A stretch of 64,000 nucleotides of DNA from Colletotrichum lupini (GCF_023278565.1 NC_064673.1:62001-126000); one strand, 5' to 3'; numbered from the stretch's first letter, positions 13,459-31,441 are shown. Notes: generated from the letters alone by a model not told the origin. Numbers and translations are program-made.

Positions 13459-15959
13459 GGTGGCCGGAATATTCCACTAAGTCGCAATAGGGTGGTGCTT
13501 CACTTGATATCGGGGTCTTCTTGGACGAATGTGAGGACGGCGGGTTCTCTCGGAAAGAATGATGTGAGATACGTTGAGGCGTGTTGAGTATAGAGATACT
13601 CTAAGGTAGAGAAGGAGTTTGAGAGATGGGGGAGAAAAACAAGAGGGTGAGAAAAAAGTCGAGATGGATATACAGCACCGCAAGGAGGAATAACCAGCGT
13701 TTGGGGCGGAAGAGACAAAGGTGGGTCTTGAATCTCGAGGCGACTGACGAAAACTTGAAGTGGGAAGGTGCATTCCGGGCAAAAAAGTAGGCAGGCGCGG
13801 TCCTTCCAATATTCTCGAGTTTCTTCCATTACAGTTGCCATCGGGAACCTGCAGTCGCTGCCTAAGGTACCAGATTCCTTGAGGTAATTACTTTGAGGTG
13901 GAGCGTTCCTTGAGAGTTCCAATGCACTTGACGTTCCATTGGATCCAACGGTATTGACATTGCAGTAAAGAAAAAAAGGGTTGGACTTGATGCAAAGAAT
14001 TTCGGTAAAAAGTCAAGGGGGAAAGAAATGCTTATGTTGAGATACAACCTTCTAGTAGATTGTAAACCTTGAGGTGACCATAGGTAAGAATGTGAACAAA
14101 GGCAACGATGACGGCAAAGTAGAGGCAGGCTTATTCAATGAAAACTGACATGATCCGGCATCTTTACCCACCTGCAAGCAAGAAAGAACAATGTGATATA
14201 GTCCGTCAAGACATCTCAATCTGAGCCCCGATATCTCACCTACCAAGCAAAAGCAGACGTTGTTCAAGTTCCAGTTGGCGACACCATACACTTTCTGAGT
14301 CTTAGGGCCTTGTGTTGAATTATCCACGATATGTCACTTTTGTGCTCCGTTTTCGTGATATGCCCGAAACTTGGAGGTACTTCTCTGATTGATTTCCAAG
14401 ACTAGATAAATTCCTTTCTGCCGTCCCTGGCCGACTATCAAAAGTCAGGATGACCAGGGTTCAGGACGCATGGTGCAGATTGATTAGAAATACAGTCTGC
14501 ATCAGCCTTATGCTTGCTATGATTCACCGGATAAGAGAGAGAGTTGGCCGGAAAAGGTTCACTTACAACTACGAACTGAGGCACAGTAATTATATGAGGT
14601 TCATCGGTTCAGCTGGTTGGGGGTTCTCAGCTACAGTTGAAAATGCCCACAGACGGGCGAGGAGTGTTCGCTTATCTAATCAATGGATCAGTCTGCTACG
14701 CCACCACTGCCCCAGCCTCACCATTCCAGCGCTCAACTGAGACGTGCTTAGCCACAAGCCACAACGGTCATACCTGCAACATCTATTATCGTCCCTACCC
14801 TCGCAGGTCAGGCTAGGTGATGCAATTGGTTGGTGCAAATCTCGATACCACGTTCTATTGTTATCTTGATCTCAAAACTCCACGGCCTCGCTTCTGATGA
14901 GCAGATATCTCACATTGGAGCTACAATTATGGGCCAACCAATCCAGCTTTGGGGATCTCTGCAATGGCCTTCCTGATGTTCATATACCAATCAGGAATCG
15001 TCATTTTTCCATCCTGAGAAAGATATTTTCAGGAGTCCATTCTGACGTATATAATTGATTTCGCCTCTCATGAGTCCAAGAGTATAGTCAGTAATTGACT
15101 CGGCTTCTAAGCACAGCGCTGCTCAAAGGCTCCAGAGATATTGCAGAGTGCCAGCTGAGAGTAGGCAGTTAGGGAGCGTTCACACCGTTGAAAACTGTTT
15201 CGTATCTTGTGTGGCTTGTCTGAGAACTTTCGAGGAGAAACATAAGCTCTCTGTAAACAGACTTTTGAAGCTAGATATGCAGTTTTTAATGATCTCGATG
15301 CTTGCCTCGAGAATCTTCTAATCACGCAGATGGGATTTATCAAGTATAATTTGTAATAAAAAGCTGGAAGCATTGAGAGTATTTCATGGGAAGCCTGGTA
15401 CATCTTCTGTCTTGTAAGGTAGCGGAGTTAAAGTCAGCAATGTGATTAGTTGACTTCTATCGCCAACACCATCTGCGTGGGGCATGGCGTGATCATGGAT
15501 TCCCACGCTTGTTACCTTAATGTCATACCCGATGTCTGCAGCTCGTGGCTTCCAGTTGGCCAATTCAACTTATCGAAACTTCGGGGTCAACTTCGGCAGT
15601 CTTGATGCGGGTCCTATCGTCACGGTTAATGCCAGCCCTGCTTGACTGCGTCCACCTCCGATCCTACGTTGCGCCGGGGAATTGAAGCATGATATTTTGA
15701 AGCGACTTACCACGCCCACTTTCACAATTGCGTGCTGCTCTTGTTATCTTAATTTGCCCATAACTTTGCAGTTCTGATGCAAACTCTGAAATTCCGAATT
15801 CTTTATGGAGCCTGACGTGCTTGCCAACCTGAAGGTGCTCGAGGGTGTTAAACTCAGCTAGCTGCTACGAAGTAGAAGTGCCGGATACGTTCTCAATCTT
15901 CCCAAGAGTGATCTTGATATCTGTGCCTTCTATCGAAATCGCTGGGAAGTAACATCATC
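13459..15959. other. 2.5 kb divergent intergenic region, no supported gene
   Basis: It lies between the start codons of the minus-strand DUF3638 gene and the plus-strand UNC93-like gene. Several short frames occur on both strands, but none shows family resemblance or joins others through sensible introns. The 13,500-14,050 part is rich in pyrimidine/purine-skewed runs, as expected of a promoter and 5' UTR. No repeat was recognised. Confidence 0.45.
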
Positions 15960-17524
15960 ATGGCTTTGGAGCGATTGAGCCAGATTTACCGATCGTGTCT
16001 TTTTCAGATCATCATTGTTGGGATTGTGGCTTTTTGTGAGCCGGGAATATGGACAGCACTGAACAATCTCGGGGCTGGCGGGAACGCATCCGTAAGTTTC
16101 ATCGTCTGATGGGTTGTGCTTCACATGCTAAGAATTCCTGATAGCCTCTGTTGAACAATGCCGCCAACTCTCTTACATACGGACTCATGTCTGTGGGATG
16201 TTTCATAGCAGGAGGCATTACGAACAAGATTACAGCAAAATGGACTCTGTTCATCGGTGCGGCATTCTACACTCCCTACGCGGCAGGGCTGTACTGCAAC
16301 AACCGGTATGGTAACGAGTGGTTCTTACTGCTTGGTGCCGGGCTTTGTGGCATTGGAGCATCGCTGTTGTGGGCGAGTGAGGCAGCCATTGCAGTTGGCT
16401 ATCCCGAGGCGGAGAAGAGAGGCCGGTAAGTTCTCTACACCCGTGCTCTTTTAACACGCTGATAGCAGCCGACTGACAAAACGTCACCCAGATATGTCGG
16501 AATATGGATGGGCATTCGACAAATGGGGCCCCTCGTTGGCGGCGCAATCTCCCTGGCGCTGAACATCAAGACAGCCGAAAAGGGCAAGGTCACCTACACA
16601 ACGTATCTCGGCTTAGTTGCCATCTCATCTTTGGGAGCACCCGCCGCTTTATTGCTATCACAACCCCAGAAAGTCATCAGAACCGATGGCACAAAGATTC
16701 CGTACATGAAGCAGACCAACTTCGCCATCGAAGCTAGGGCCATTTGGAAACAGCTAAAGAACAAGTACATGTTGCTACTCATCCCCGTTTTCTTGGCTGG
16801 CCAGTTCGGCACCACCTACCAGGGGAATTATCTCACAAGTACGTCTCCGACATAGTAGCCTTTACTCATGAGCATGCAAGTGACTAATAATCGATCAAAA
16901 GCGTACTTCACCGTCCGGTCCAGAGCCTTGGCATCGTTCCTCATAGCCATTGTCGGTGCCGCCGCGAACATAACCACCGGCGCAATTCTGGACGTTAAAC
17001 GATTTGAACGCTCCACCAAATCCAAGGTCGTCTATATTATCATTCTTGTCTTCATCACGACCGCATGGATCTGGAATGCTATCATTGAGACACGCCTATC
17101 ACGCATGGAGGACCCGCCGTCTTTCGACCTCGGTGATGGTCCATTTTTCAATTCTGCGTTTACGGTCTACATGTTCTTCAAGTTCTTTTATGAGATGTTG
17201 CAGACATACATCTACTGGCTGATGGCTGAGATCAAGGGCGCTCAGGGTGATGGTGATATCGCGCGCACCACGGGAATCTTACGATCGTGGGAATCGATAG
17301 GTAGTACGATTGCCTACGCCGTTGGCGCGACACACTGGCCCAACAAGAACCAGATGATTTTGGGATTCTCTCTTTGGGCTGTCACAATTCCTTTCACGCT
17401 GCTTGCTGTTTTTGGTAACTGGAACCAAGGCGGGGAGGAGACTTTGCAGAATTCAGATGAGTCTGAGAGTGATCTGGGTGTCGAGGGAGTTGCAGTTCAG
17501 AGCAAAGGGCAGGAGCAAGTATAA
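15960..17524 (+). CDS. UNC93-like / MFS-type membrane transporter
   Basis: Four exons: 15960-16091, 16145-16425, 16492-16838, 16902-17524, giving 460 residues with all junctions in phase. The N-terminal signature FCEPGIWTALNNLGAGG, followed by NNAANSLTYGLMSVGC, is typical of fungal UNC93-like proteins (major facilitator superfamily). About 10-11 hydrophobic segments can be seen, with a basic loop (RFERSTKSK) and an acidic, hydrophilic tail of about 35 residues. The protein is probably in the plasma membrane; the substrate is unknown. The chosen ATG gives a short cytoplasmic leader compared with relatives, and I found no upstream exon. It is tail-to-tail with the Rieske oxygenase gene, 467 bp away. 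That position makes it a candidate importer for the substrate of the adjacent demethylation genes, which is inference from location only. Confidence 0.85.
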
Positions 17525-17991
17525 AGGTATTTTAAGAGCATCTCCAACACGGAACGACCCCGATATAAGACAAAGATTACACTTTCCTTGAAAAATGAGG
17601 CTTAGAGCATGACAGTCCGCACAACCACCATGATTGAGACTTATATTGCATCAAGTGTAGGAGTTCTTCATGAGCTGTTATTATTAGTGGAGAATGGAAA
17701 CGGAGTCCGGCAAGTTTCCCGCGCAAAATGTTCCAGAACACATGGCAAAAGAAAGAATTCTTGATCACTCCGAATTTGAGAACCACGAAATCATCGAATA
17801 CCTCGCTCAGTGACGACGGCATATTGGCAACTTGTCATGGAAAGAATGCTCAAAGTGTCAATTTCGCCCAATTAACTAAGGTGGTGTAAAATGAAGGCTA
17901 TCAATATCCAACGCCAAAGGGTGAGATGCTCAAGTCTCGCCATGATCCATGCCTGCCGTCCTTCGGGCTTCTACTTCACAACAACTTCGAA
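17525..17991. terminator. Convergent 3' region
   Basis: These 467 bp separate the stops of the UNC93-like gene (+) and the Rieske oxygenase gene (-). No gene is supported, and the stretch should contain both 3' UTRs. Confidence 0.35.
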
Positions 17992-19329
17992 TCAAAATGC
18001 AATCGCCTCATCAAGACACATCTTCTTGTTGTCGTCCATTCTGCCTTTGCCTCTGCTACAGCAGTCGATTGCCGCACAAAGCTGTGAATCACTCTGACTC
18101 GCCGTAGCTGTCTTTGGCACCTGCTGCTGCGCCGGCCAGATCTCGCTGCCGGATTGTTGCTCCTTCTTCCAGTGCTCGGTGATGATCTCGCGCACCGTCT
18201 TCTGGAAGAAGAGAGGACCCTTCTCCATCTCAGGGTGGAGCTCGCCGTTGACAAAGATCCCAGCGTTAATGTTCTTCTGGGCGTTGGCGCAGAGGTACTT
18301 GTCCTCGGACATGATGCGCTTGTACATGTCACTGATGACATTGAAGTCCTCGTCGCTAGAGTTCTTGTTGCGGTAAACCTCATAGCGCATCTGGGACTTG
18401 GAAGGTCCGTCGGGAACGAATCGCTGGATGAAGAAGAAGTGTGGTCTTAAAGAAATGTTAGCAATGGAGTACACCTTTCGTAAGTAAGGTACGTGAGAAA
18501 CTTACGAGACGTTCATAGAGGCGTTAGGCCAGAAGTAGGTAGCAGCGACACGGAAGCCCTTGGCGATCTGCTCAGGTGTGGGCTGACCAAAGTGCTGAAT
18601 GTATGCGTTCTGAGTGTTGACGAAGTAGGAGTTGAGGTCTGCGATGGAGGGAATATCTGGGTGGGCAGTCGGGCAGTGGTAGCACTCATTGTAGTTGTCG
18701 GCCAGGATCTTCCAGTTCCACTCTCCCTCCATCTCCCATTGGTGGTCAAAGACGTAGTCCTCAAAGTTGTAATGCTCGAATCTCTCCTGCTCATCGATGC
18801 CGAGGAAGTCATCGTTCCACGCAATCTCGGGCGTCTCGGCAGCATCAAGGTTGACCCAGATAAAGCCATTGCGGTCGACGTGAACGTGAATGGGGAACAG
18901 GTTGTTCTGAGACTTGTCGAAGCCCGCAAGCTCCTGGTAACCAGGAGCCTTGGCCAAGTTACCCGCCAGACCGTAGGACCAGCCATGGTACTTGCAGGAA
19001 AAGACGTAGCTGTTTCCCTCTTCCTTGGTCACAACGGGGAACGCTCGATGCCGGCAAATGTTGTGCAGGGCGTTGATGTTTCCTTTTCGGTCTTGGACAA
19101 TGATGAATTGGTAGCCGGCAACATCGTAGCGGACCCAGTCACCAGGATTGGGGATTCTGGCCCTGTGTGTAGTGAGGAGCCATTTTCTGGAGAAGATGGC
19201 ACGACGTTCAAGCTCGTACATCTCTTGAGAGGTGTACCAGGAGGCAGGAAGGGCTCTGACAGGGGTTTTCTCATCCTGGGCAGCAGGCTTGGAGCCGCCG
19301 AGGCCAAAGTAGTTCTTGAAAAGTGACAT
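17992..19329 (-). CDS. Rieske [2Fe-2S] non-haem iron oxygenase (choline/glycine-betaine monooxygenase-like)
   Basis: Two exons (complement 19329-18506 and 18445-17992) give 425 residues, the usual length for alpha subunits of the choline monooxygenase/GbcA/carnitine oxygenase group. The Rieske cluster ligands are present as C92-R-H94, 17 residues, then C112-K-Y-H115. The mononuclear iron site is seen in DNYNECYHCPTAHPD (His218, His223). The C-terminal half fits the ring-hydroxylating alpha-subunit fold. Members of this group hydroxylate an N-methyl group of quaternary amines, which then leaves as formaldehyde. They need electrons from a ferredoxin-NAD(P)H reductase, and none is encoded in this window. 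No targeting signal was seen. The gene is divergent from the sarcosine-oxidase-like gene and shares a 1.8 kb promoter region with it. Glycine betaine is the substrate suggested by the neighbours; choline, carnitine or a proline betaine cannot be excluded. Confidence 0.9.
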
Positions 19330-21101
19330 TGCTAAACCCGCAATTCTATGTAAGATGATAGCTCGTTGGAAACGATGAGAGCTGGGGAACTGGAGCTGAT
19401 GCTCGGTAGTTGTAGTCTGATGATTGTGGTCTGATTTGGCTTATCTACAACTCTATGGCCTGAGATGGCAGTCCTTCTATATAGCCATGATAAGCCCTGG
19501 CCGGTAGACTGAGTCCGTGTTTCGCCCTTTCCTATCTCCTGGACTGGAAACCATCGTTTGGGCCGGCCGGTGCTCGATGTCGCACACCGAACGCCTCTGA
19601 CAATTCCGGACACCCATAGCCATCAGGTGGCTGTTGATGCGGTCGTGAATACCGATCACATGACCGGCAAACACATCTCACGCGGACCGACTCGTACTCC
19701 AAACACCATGGGGTGGGATATACGGACCGAGCCGCGCTGTGATGGTAGAGGTCCTGGGTAAGCTGGGGGCCCTTGAGGGCAGTGTAGATAGGATTCATCA
19801 TGGTGTATCACTTGATGCAGCACCCACCCCCAGGAGTCTAGACTTTTCAAAGCCGTGTTTTGAGCTGGACATCCTTCCATGAAGATCCGGTCCATCTCTA
19901 CACACAGACTTAAGGTTGATCATCCCTGCTTATCACAGCTTCGACCAGTCAGTCCCCTCAGAAGCTCCCCCGGTCAGTGGAGTTAGTATCTGTCACATAT
20001 CTGGCACTAACGAGTATCCTTTCCCAATCTGGAAACTTTTCACTGTGCATTCTTCATTGGGTAGTCCCCCCAGTCCCCGCCTCGTGAACGCCCAGGCGGT
20101 TTTGACTCCATTGGCACCCGATGGTTACACGTCGTTTTCCAGCCGCTGCTCATCCTCGATGTCAACAACGTAATGCCTTTGGCTCCATTGGCGTCAACGT
20201 AGCACTGTGTTCGTCCCATTCGCTGCACCCTGCACTCCTCTCGTACCATTTGTGGCGGCTCGGCGTACGTGACGCCGTCGGCGCACTAGTCCGGATACCC
20301 TTGGTGTGTTGGCCGCGGTGCATCAACTTCAAGTGCCTGTCACGCTCGGTACCAGACCGGCACTTTGCACTAGATTACCGATCTGCGATGTAGGGTACAG
20401 CTGTCAACGAGTCAACCACCTGGTCAGGTCATAACATACAGGCACACCGAGGATTCCCGTATCTATCGTGATGGTGTTGACCGTATCTGCTGTTTATGGA
20501 GAAGACGACTAAGTCAAGGAGAGTCTGGTAAGGATCATTGCTCTGCTTACACTGGGTTCCAGGGTCTTATCGCGATTCATCCGGGGGCATCCCTGGTGTT
20601 TGCCCATGGGTTATGGAATATCCAACCGAAGCAACTCAAAATGTCAGCCAATGCCCCGTCTCTGTCTTTGACCTACAAGATAAACTTGCATTGCAGTGTT
20701 TCTATTCAAGAACGCGAAGATCACGATCTGATGATGCTCATGTTTTTTTTTTGGAAGATAGAGAGGGATACACCACTCAAAGAAAGCCGGTCCCCGGATA
20801 CCTCATTTCGTCACGTGATCGGCATTCGGAATGCCAGCCGACATCGGGACCCCTTCCGCTCTTGGAGGCGGGGGAGTTCACACGGGTCACCGATAAGTAA
20901 ACCGTCTTCTCGCTCCGTGAAAGTGACGATGCAAGGTATTCAAGGTAACACTCGACTTATTTGTTTCCGTCTCTCTGTGCCGTCTTGGGAACCTCCATAG
21001 TCGAAAGAGATCTCTACTCTGCTTGGCTGCAAGAGTCCCTTTTTGACCAAGTTCTTCCCCCCCTCTCCCGCCGATCCATGTCATTCTACTTTTTCAACAA
21101 A
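19330..21101. promoter_or_regulatory. Shared divergent promoter of the Rieske oxygenase and sarcosine-oxidase-like genes
   Basis: No gene is supported in these 1.77 kb. The 8-mer CGGACCGA occurs twice in direct orientation, at 19683-19690 and 19723-19730. CGG-containing repeats of this type are typical Zn2Cys6 operators, and such a regulator is encoded 2.5 kb away at 23,579. A T-rich tract lies at about 20742-20751. The link to the regulator is inferred. Confidence 0.4.
19683..19730. promoter_or_regulatory. Direct repeat CGGACCGA, candidate Zn2Cys6 operator
   Basis: Two identical copies of CGGACCGA start 40 bp apart, about 355-400 bp upstream of the Rieske oxygenase start. The second copy continues into GCCGCG. 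The CGG core fits Zn2Cys6 binding, but a GC-containing 8-mer can recur by chance. Confidence 0.25.
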
Positions 21102-22587
21102 ATGGACCAGAGCAAACCCTCCTATCTCATTGTTGGCGCTGGTGTGTTTGGTGTGTCTACCGCCTATCACCTTATCAAGAAGTACCCCGATGCATCCGTG
21201 ACCCTGGTCGACAAGGATGCATTCGACGCCGATGAGCGCGTGGCCGCCTCATGGGACTGGAATAAGGTGGTCCGCGCCGACTACGACGACTTTACCTACT
21301 GTCAGCTAGCCCTGGAGGCCCAAGACACTTTCAAGAACGACCCTCTCTGGCAGCCCTATTTCCACCAAACGGGTGTTTACTGGATCTGCCGAAGCGACTA
21401 CGCCCAGAATGTTATAGACCATCACAAGAAGCTCGGCCGCAAAGACGATATTATTGCTCTGCCCATCTCTGAAGCTCGGAAATTGTATAATGGTCTTTTC
21501 GAAGATGCTGACTACTCTGGCGCCAAAGAAGTTCTCGTCAACCGTGCGAGCGGATGGGCGGCTGCTGGCGACTGCTTAAGAGCTGTCACTCGCGAATCTA
21601 TCAAATTAGGCGTCAAGTATGTGACGGCTGAAACTGCTTCTCTGGAATTTGACCGGCGTGGCAACTGCACAGGTATCAAGACGACTACAGGAGAAATTCT
21701 GACCGCGGAACACACTATTCTCTCCACGGGAGCTTACACGCCAAAGTTGCTGGAGTTGAGTGCCGCAAAGAGCGGCCTAAGCAACCTCCGAGCCGGTGAC
21801 CGCATTCTGGCTGCTGGAATCACCACTGGCATGGCGGAGCTTGACGAAGAGGAGTACAAAAAGTATGCCGACATGCCCGTCGGGTTCCAGGGGTACACAG
21901 GACATGGTATGTTTTCTCTCTCTATTTTTGTCTTTGTTAACGACGCCGCACCTTTTTTTTCCTTCCGCATTGCGATTAGGCGGGAAAAATAACTCACAAT
22001 CGAAACAGGAAAGCCCTTTATCGGAAGCATTCCGCCAACGAAGGACAGAGAACTCAAGTGGTGGGGATCCAAGATCTTCTCAAACACCAAAGAAATCCTG
22101 CCTGGTCGCCACGTCTCAGCGCCTCCACCGGCGAAAGATTACAGTCAGTGGAAGGTGTCCCGGCAGCTCAAGGAAGATATCGCTGAGCAGCGTAATCTGT
22201 GGTATGGGAAGAAGAGCGCAAACTGGAAGATGACCAAGCACCGGATCTGCTGGTAAGTGAATTGTTAATGATGATCAAGCCATGTTTTAGATTTCAAAGC
22301 AACGTGCTAACTGTGCGTTTAGGGATGCCTTCACAACTAGCTCCGACTTCATCATCTCTCCGCACTCGGCGGCCAAGGGTCTGTATCTCGCCACGTGTGG
22401 CTCGTTCCACGGCTTCAAGTTCTTCCCTGTGCTTGGCAAGTATGTGATCCAGATGCTCGAAGACTCGTTGTCGCCAGAGCTCAAGACGAGATGGGCGTGG
22501 GACCGTGAGCGCCCGGATCATCTCCAGAACCCAGAGTATCCCAACTCTGAATTAACCGACCTTGTGGACCCGGTAGCAAGGTTGTGA
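21102..22587 (+). CDS. FAD-dependent sarcosine-oxidase / saccharopine-oxidase family amine oxidase
   Basis: Three exons (21102-21906, 22009-22252, 22323-22587) give 437 residues. I start at the ATG at 21102, which puts the dinucleotide-binding motif VGAGVFG at residues 11-17; in-frame ATGs upstream (21078 and earlier) would add an unusual leader. The C-terminal CWDAFTTSSDF, with Cys349, matches the flavin-attaching Cys motif of monomeric sarcosine oxidase and its fungal relatives. The last three residues are ARL, which fits a type 1 peroxisomal targeting signal. Family members oxidise secondary N-methyl or N-alkyl amino acids and release H2O2. Between a betaine-type Rieske oxygenase and a dimethylglycine-oxidase-like gene, sarcosine to glycine plus formaldehyde is the most economical role. 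Fungal saccharopine or pipecolate oxidases share the fold, so the substrate is not certain. Confidence 0.87.
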
Positions 22588-23578
22588 TATGTGAGGCAGT
22601 TTGGTTTCATATGTAGTTGCATCGGCATAGATCAACGGCGTACATACATGCTTAGTGGAGTTGACTTGGTAATCCAAGGTTTTATGAAAGGTCATTGGTT
22701 CCCACTCTCCACATCACCGTGTGCACAAAAGGCCGGAGACACGATGATTCATGATAGGTTGGTTCTTAGTTAGGCGCAATAATTACATGCCCAGAACATG
22801 TTGTCGTGGCTGAAGCAGAGACAACCTGTCAGTAGTGTCGCATTGTCAGTCTGCATGCTAACGAGCTCTCAGGTTCTCCACGCGGTAGGAAGGCGAAATC
22901 CCATCATTCTTTTTTCCCCTCTTTCACCGAAGTCGGAGACTCCATTTCTTTCTGATGCCAGACATCACTCAAAATTTACCGTGGGATTTCCAAACCGTTA
23001 TTAACTTTGGGCTCTGCCGTGTAACACAAATACGGTACCTTACCCCTACAACCAAGTACTAATTGATGAAGACGTCGACCAAACGACCGAACAAAGACCT
23101 CATTAGTCTAGGATGAAAAGCGCTTCGACTGAGTTGGATTCACTACACCAAAAGATAGTGTGCTGGTGAATCTAGTTCACCTATGGCTTCTACCTTGGTA
23201 GCTTGATGATGGACGTTGAAGATCATGATGGAGTTGTCGATCTCGGATGGTCGGCTTCCCGAATTGTCAGCGAATTCTTCGGTAGACAATCCACGTGACA
23301 AGGATATAGCCTCAAGCGGTCCTTCTTATCTCTTCTGACTGCCATGGTTTATGCTTTCCGTCCCTTATCGAGGGGCTGTCTTACCTAGGGGGGGTTAGAC
23401 TAAGAGGGGGATGCACGGTGACGGGGCGCCCCTCATCGGTTTAGTCCGTACGGTGCGGGGTTCGTGGCAAGGGGTGTTTATAATTTTGAAAGTATTTAGT
23501 GGAGGCATGTACGCTTCCGGGCCCCCTTTGCAGTGCTGCTCGTGTCTTCTTCCTAGGGCCGTGAGATTCGTCAATGAC
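22588..23578. other. Intergenic stretch upstream of the Zn2Cys6 gene
   Basis: About 1 kb with no supported gene between two plus-strand genes. It would contain the terminator of the amine oxidase gene and the promoter of the regulator. No repeat or RNA gene was recognised. Confidence 0.4.
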
Positions 23579-26039
23579 ATGCCGCCAGAGGAGGGCTCCA
23601 TCAGTTCGGCCAGCTTGAGGGGGAGAAGACGCTCACATCATGCCTGTCTCACTTGCAGGTCTGCCGCTTTTTTCCAGCAGGAATTCGTTTCTTCTCGTGT
23701 TAGGGATTGTTCGCTGACGCTTGTTCGCGCCGTACAGGAGGAAAAAGACGCGGTGCCCGGGTGAGAAGCCGGCGTGCTCGAGTTGCGTACGGTTGTCTCA
23801 GTCATGCTCTTACCCTGTGGTGAGACCTTCGCAAAGCGGAAGATCGGTACGCATGCCATAAGTACTCTTGCCCCTACTGATATCAGACGCCTTACCACCG
23901 ATAGGATGAGAGACTGCAAACTTTGGAAGAGAAACTGGATCTCCTCCTTAGTGGAGGGGGCTTGTAATACGACACCGCACGCGAACATGCTTCGTTCAGA
24001 CCATCTGACCGGGTTCTTAGACCGAACCACCACGCTCGTCAAGGACAACCACAAACACAACAACAGGCAACGTTCGAGGAAGTCACCGATGCGTCGGAAA
24101 AGTCATTTTCGGCAACGCCGCCATCTCGGAGGAACCGGCAGGACTACCCGACCGACAACAGCAATTCTGTCGTCTTTGACCCAGATGACATGGCGACGGG
24201 CATTAATCTCTACTTCAAGTACTGCCATCGACAGCCGATTTGGTGTTTTGAGAGAGACGAAGTCGGCGACTACGACTCTTTGCCAGAAGAGCTCGCCAGC
24301 AGTATCCTAGCCCTGACATCGCGGTTCTCTGAGCAACGCGATCACATGCAGCTCTTTAGCAGTAACGCAAAGACACTCGTCATGCTTCGAATCGCCAATG
24401 GCACCGTGGACATCACGACAATAGAGAGTTTATGTCTTCTGTCTTACGCCTCTTTCATAGGTAAGTACCTCAGCGCAGAGCGTCGTCGTGATGTAATTGA
24501 AATGGGAAACTGATCTCACAGACGGCAATGTGCACCTGGGCCAATTCCACCTCGGCCTTTCGCTTCAGCTGTGTCGGTCAGCCATGCTTGATATAGAATC
24601 TGTCTATGCGGTGGATAATTCCACAACAGACCGAAAGAAAAGACTTTTCTGGAGCCTCCAGTTGCTGGAACAGTCCTACGGCCGCCAGGATGGGTTATTG
24701 AGCTTTCCCAATGACGTGCGCAGGCCTACTCTTCCGTCAAGCGGTAATCAGTCGGAGCAGGACTCGTGCAAGGCGCCACCACTACCCCGAGATGATCTTG
24801 GGACCTCTTCCCCTGGCGAGACGGGCATCTGGAACACGAGTGTCTGCCTGGGATGGGTTTGGAGCCAGGTCAGGAAATATGTCTCGGATTGCTCACGAAA
24901 CATCCTCAAGGAACCATGGCGGAATGACTCTACCTACGCCAAAGTCCTCTCAGACTTCATGGAGACGGAAAACAGGATACCCATGTGCCACCGTTATGAC
25001 TCTGTCAAGTTCTACGAACGAAAAATCGACGAACTCAAGGTGAACCGGGACTACTGGGCACCATGGTTGAAGGAGCAATTCACTTACCATGCGATACCCA
25101 CAGTCCTGAATCATCCGTTTCTCTACATCGTTGGAGCCCAGCATAACCCAAACCTCGGTATCCCAAACACATTCTGGAGGAGGTCTTCAGAACAAGCACT
25201 ACTCCACGCCACTTGGATTGTCCGGATGATTGACATGGTTGTCGACAAGCAGGTACCGCTGGTAGACCCTTTCTTTGGGCATGTCGCTGCCATTGCTGCG
25301 ACGGTTCACCTTTACTACTGCTGCGCGGCGGCGGCGAGGTTAAAGCACAAATCTAATACGGACTTTGCTAAGTGCAGGAGATTCTTAAAGAGCTTCATCC
25401 CCTGTTCCGCAGCCTGTGGTGCATTGGTGAGTTAAATACCAGTCACGCAAGAAGTTCTTTATGGTTGACCATGACACCTAGGACCGTAACCTCGACAGGA
25501 TGACCCGCATTGCTGCAGGAACCGAGAATATGGACGTAGAAGACTGGATGCCGTCTAAAATCTACCTCAGCGTCCCCTTGATGTGGGAGATCCTTCAATT
25601 CAACTCTACAACAGACTCTCAGGAAATCCCAACCGCCGGCCTCCTGGACGCATCACTCACACCTGCTGTACCACCTGTTGATACTAGCGACAGCTCAACC
25701 CTCGAGATCATCGTCGCCACATCTCCGGAGATCACCATCAACATTGCAGACGGTGGGCAAGAGGCGCCGACGTCGACATTCAAAAGGACGCACAACGTTT
25801 CCTCCAATCCGGCAAATTCGACTGCGACATCATCATCGTCGTCGACGTCACGGGCCACAGTGTTTGACCCGCCGACCGTCGAGCAGATTGATAGCCTAAC
25901 CTTCAACACAACACCATGGTTATACGCGGACCCCTCGCAGCTCGTGGGCATTGGGGATATGAGTTACCCGCAATCGGAACCAGGAAATGCATGGTGGGAA
26001 GGGGAAAACTTCAACAATATCATGTTTAATCAATTTTAG
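23579..26039 (+). CDS. Zn2Cys6 fungal transcription factor
   Basis: Six exons (23579-23658, 23738-23819, 23905-23963, 24021-24460, 24522-25426, 25482-26039) give 707 residues. The binuclear zinc cluster is split by the first intron and becomes complete on splicing: C23-x2-C26-x6-C33-x6-C40-x2-C43-x6-C50, with the basic RRKKTR between Cys26 and Cys33. A short leucine-rich dimerisation helix follows at about residues 54-72 (LQTLEEKLDLLL). The middle part fits the fungal-specific transcription factor domain, including a WSLQLLEQSYGRQDGL segment. The tail is Ser/Thr-rich with a poly-Ser run. The first intron has an unusual GTCTGC donor, and the second donor could be one codon earlier. It sits between the two flavin oxidases of the proposed demethylation cluster, so it is the natural candidate for pathway-specific control. 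Confidence 0.87.
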
Positions 26040-31265
<5,226 letters not shown>

Positions 31266-31441
31266 TCAGTTGATGGGTAGGCGTATGGGGCGTTTTACGG
31301 GTACTACTTTGCATGATGATGAATCAAATGAACTTTCAATAATAGTAATGTGTGCGCATTATGAGGACTATCTTACATGCGAAGCTTCTGGAACTGAGAA
31401 ATATCTAAGCAGAGGACTCTACATTATGGAAAAGACAGGTA

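Noticed and set aside
13477..13922. Minus-strand open frames just upstream of the DUF3638 gene
   Set aside because: Low-complexity Ser/Pro/Phe-rich translation of a pyrimidine-skewed promoter region; the DUF6606 N-terminus starts cleanly at 13,458.
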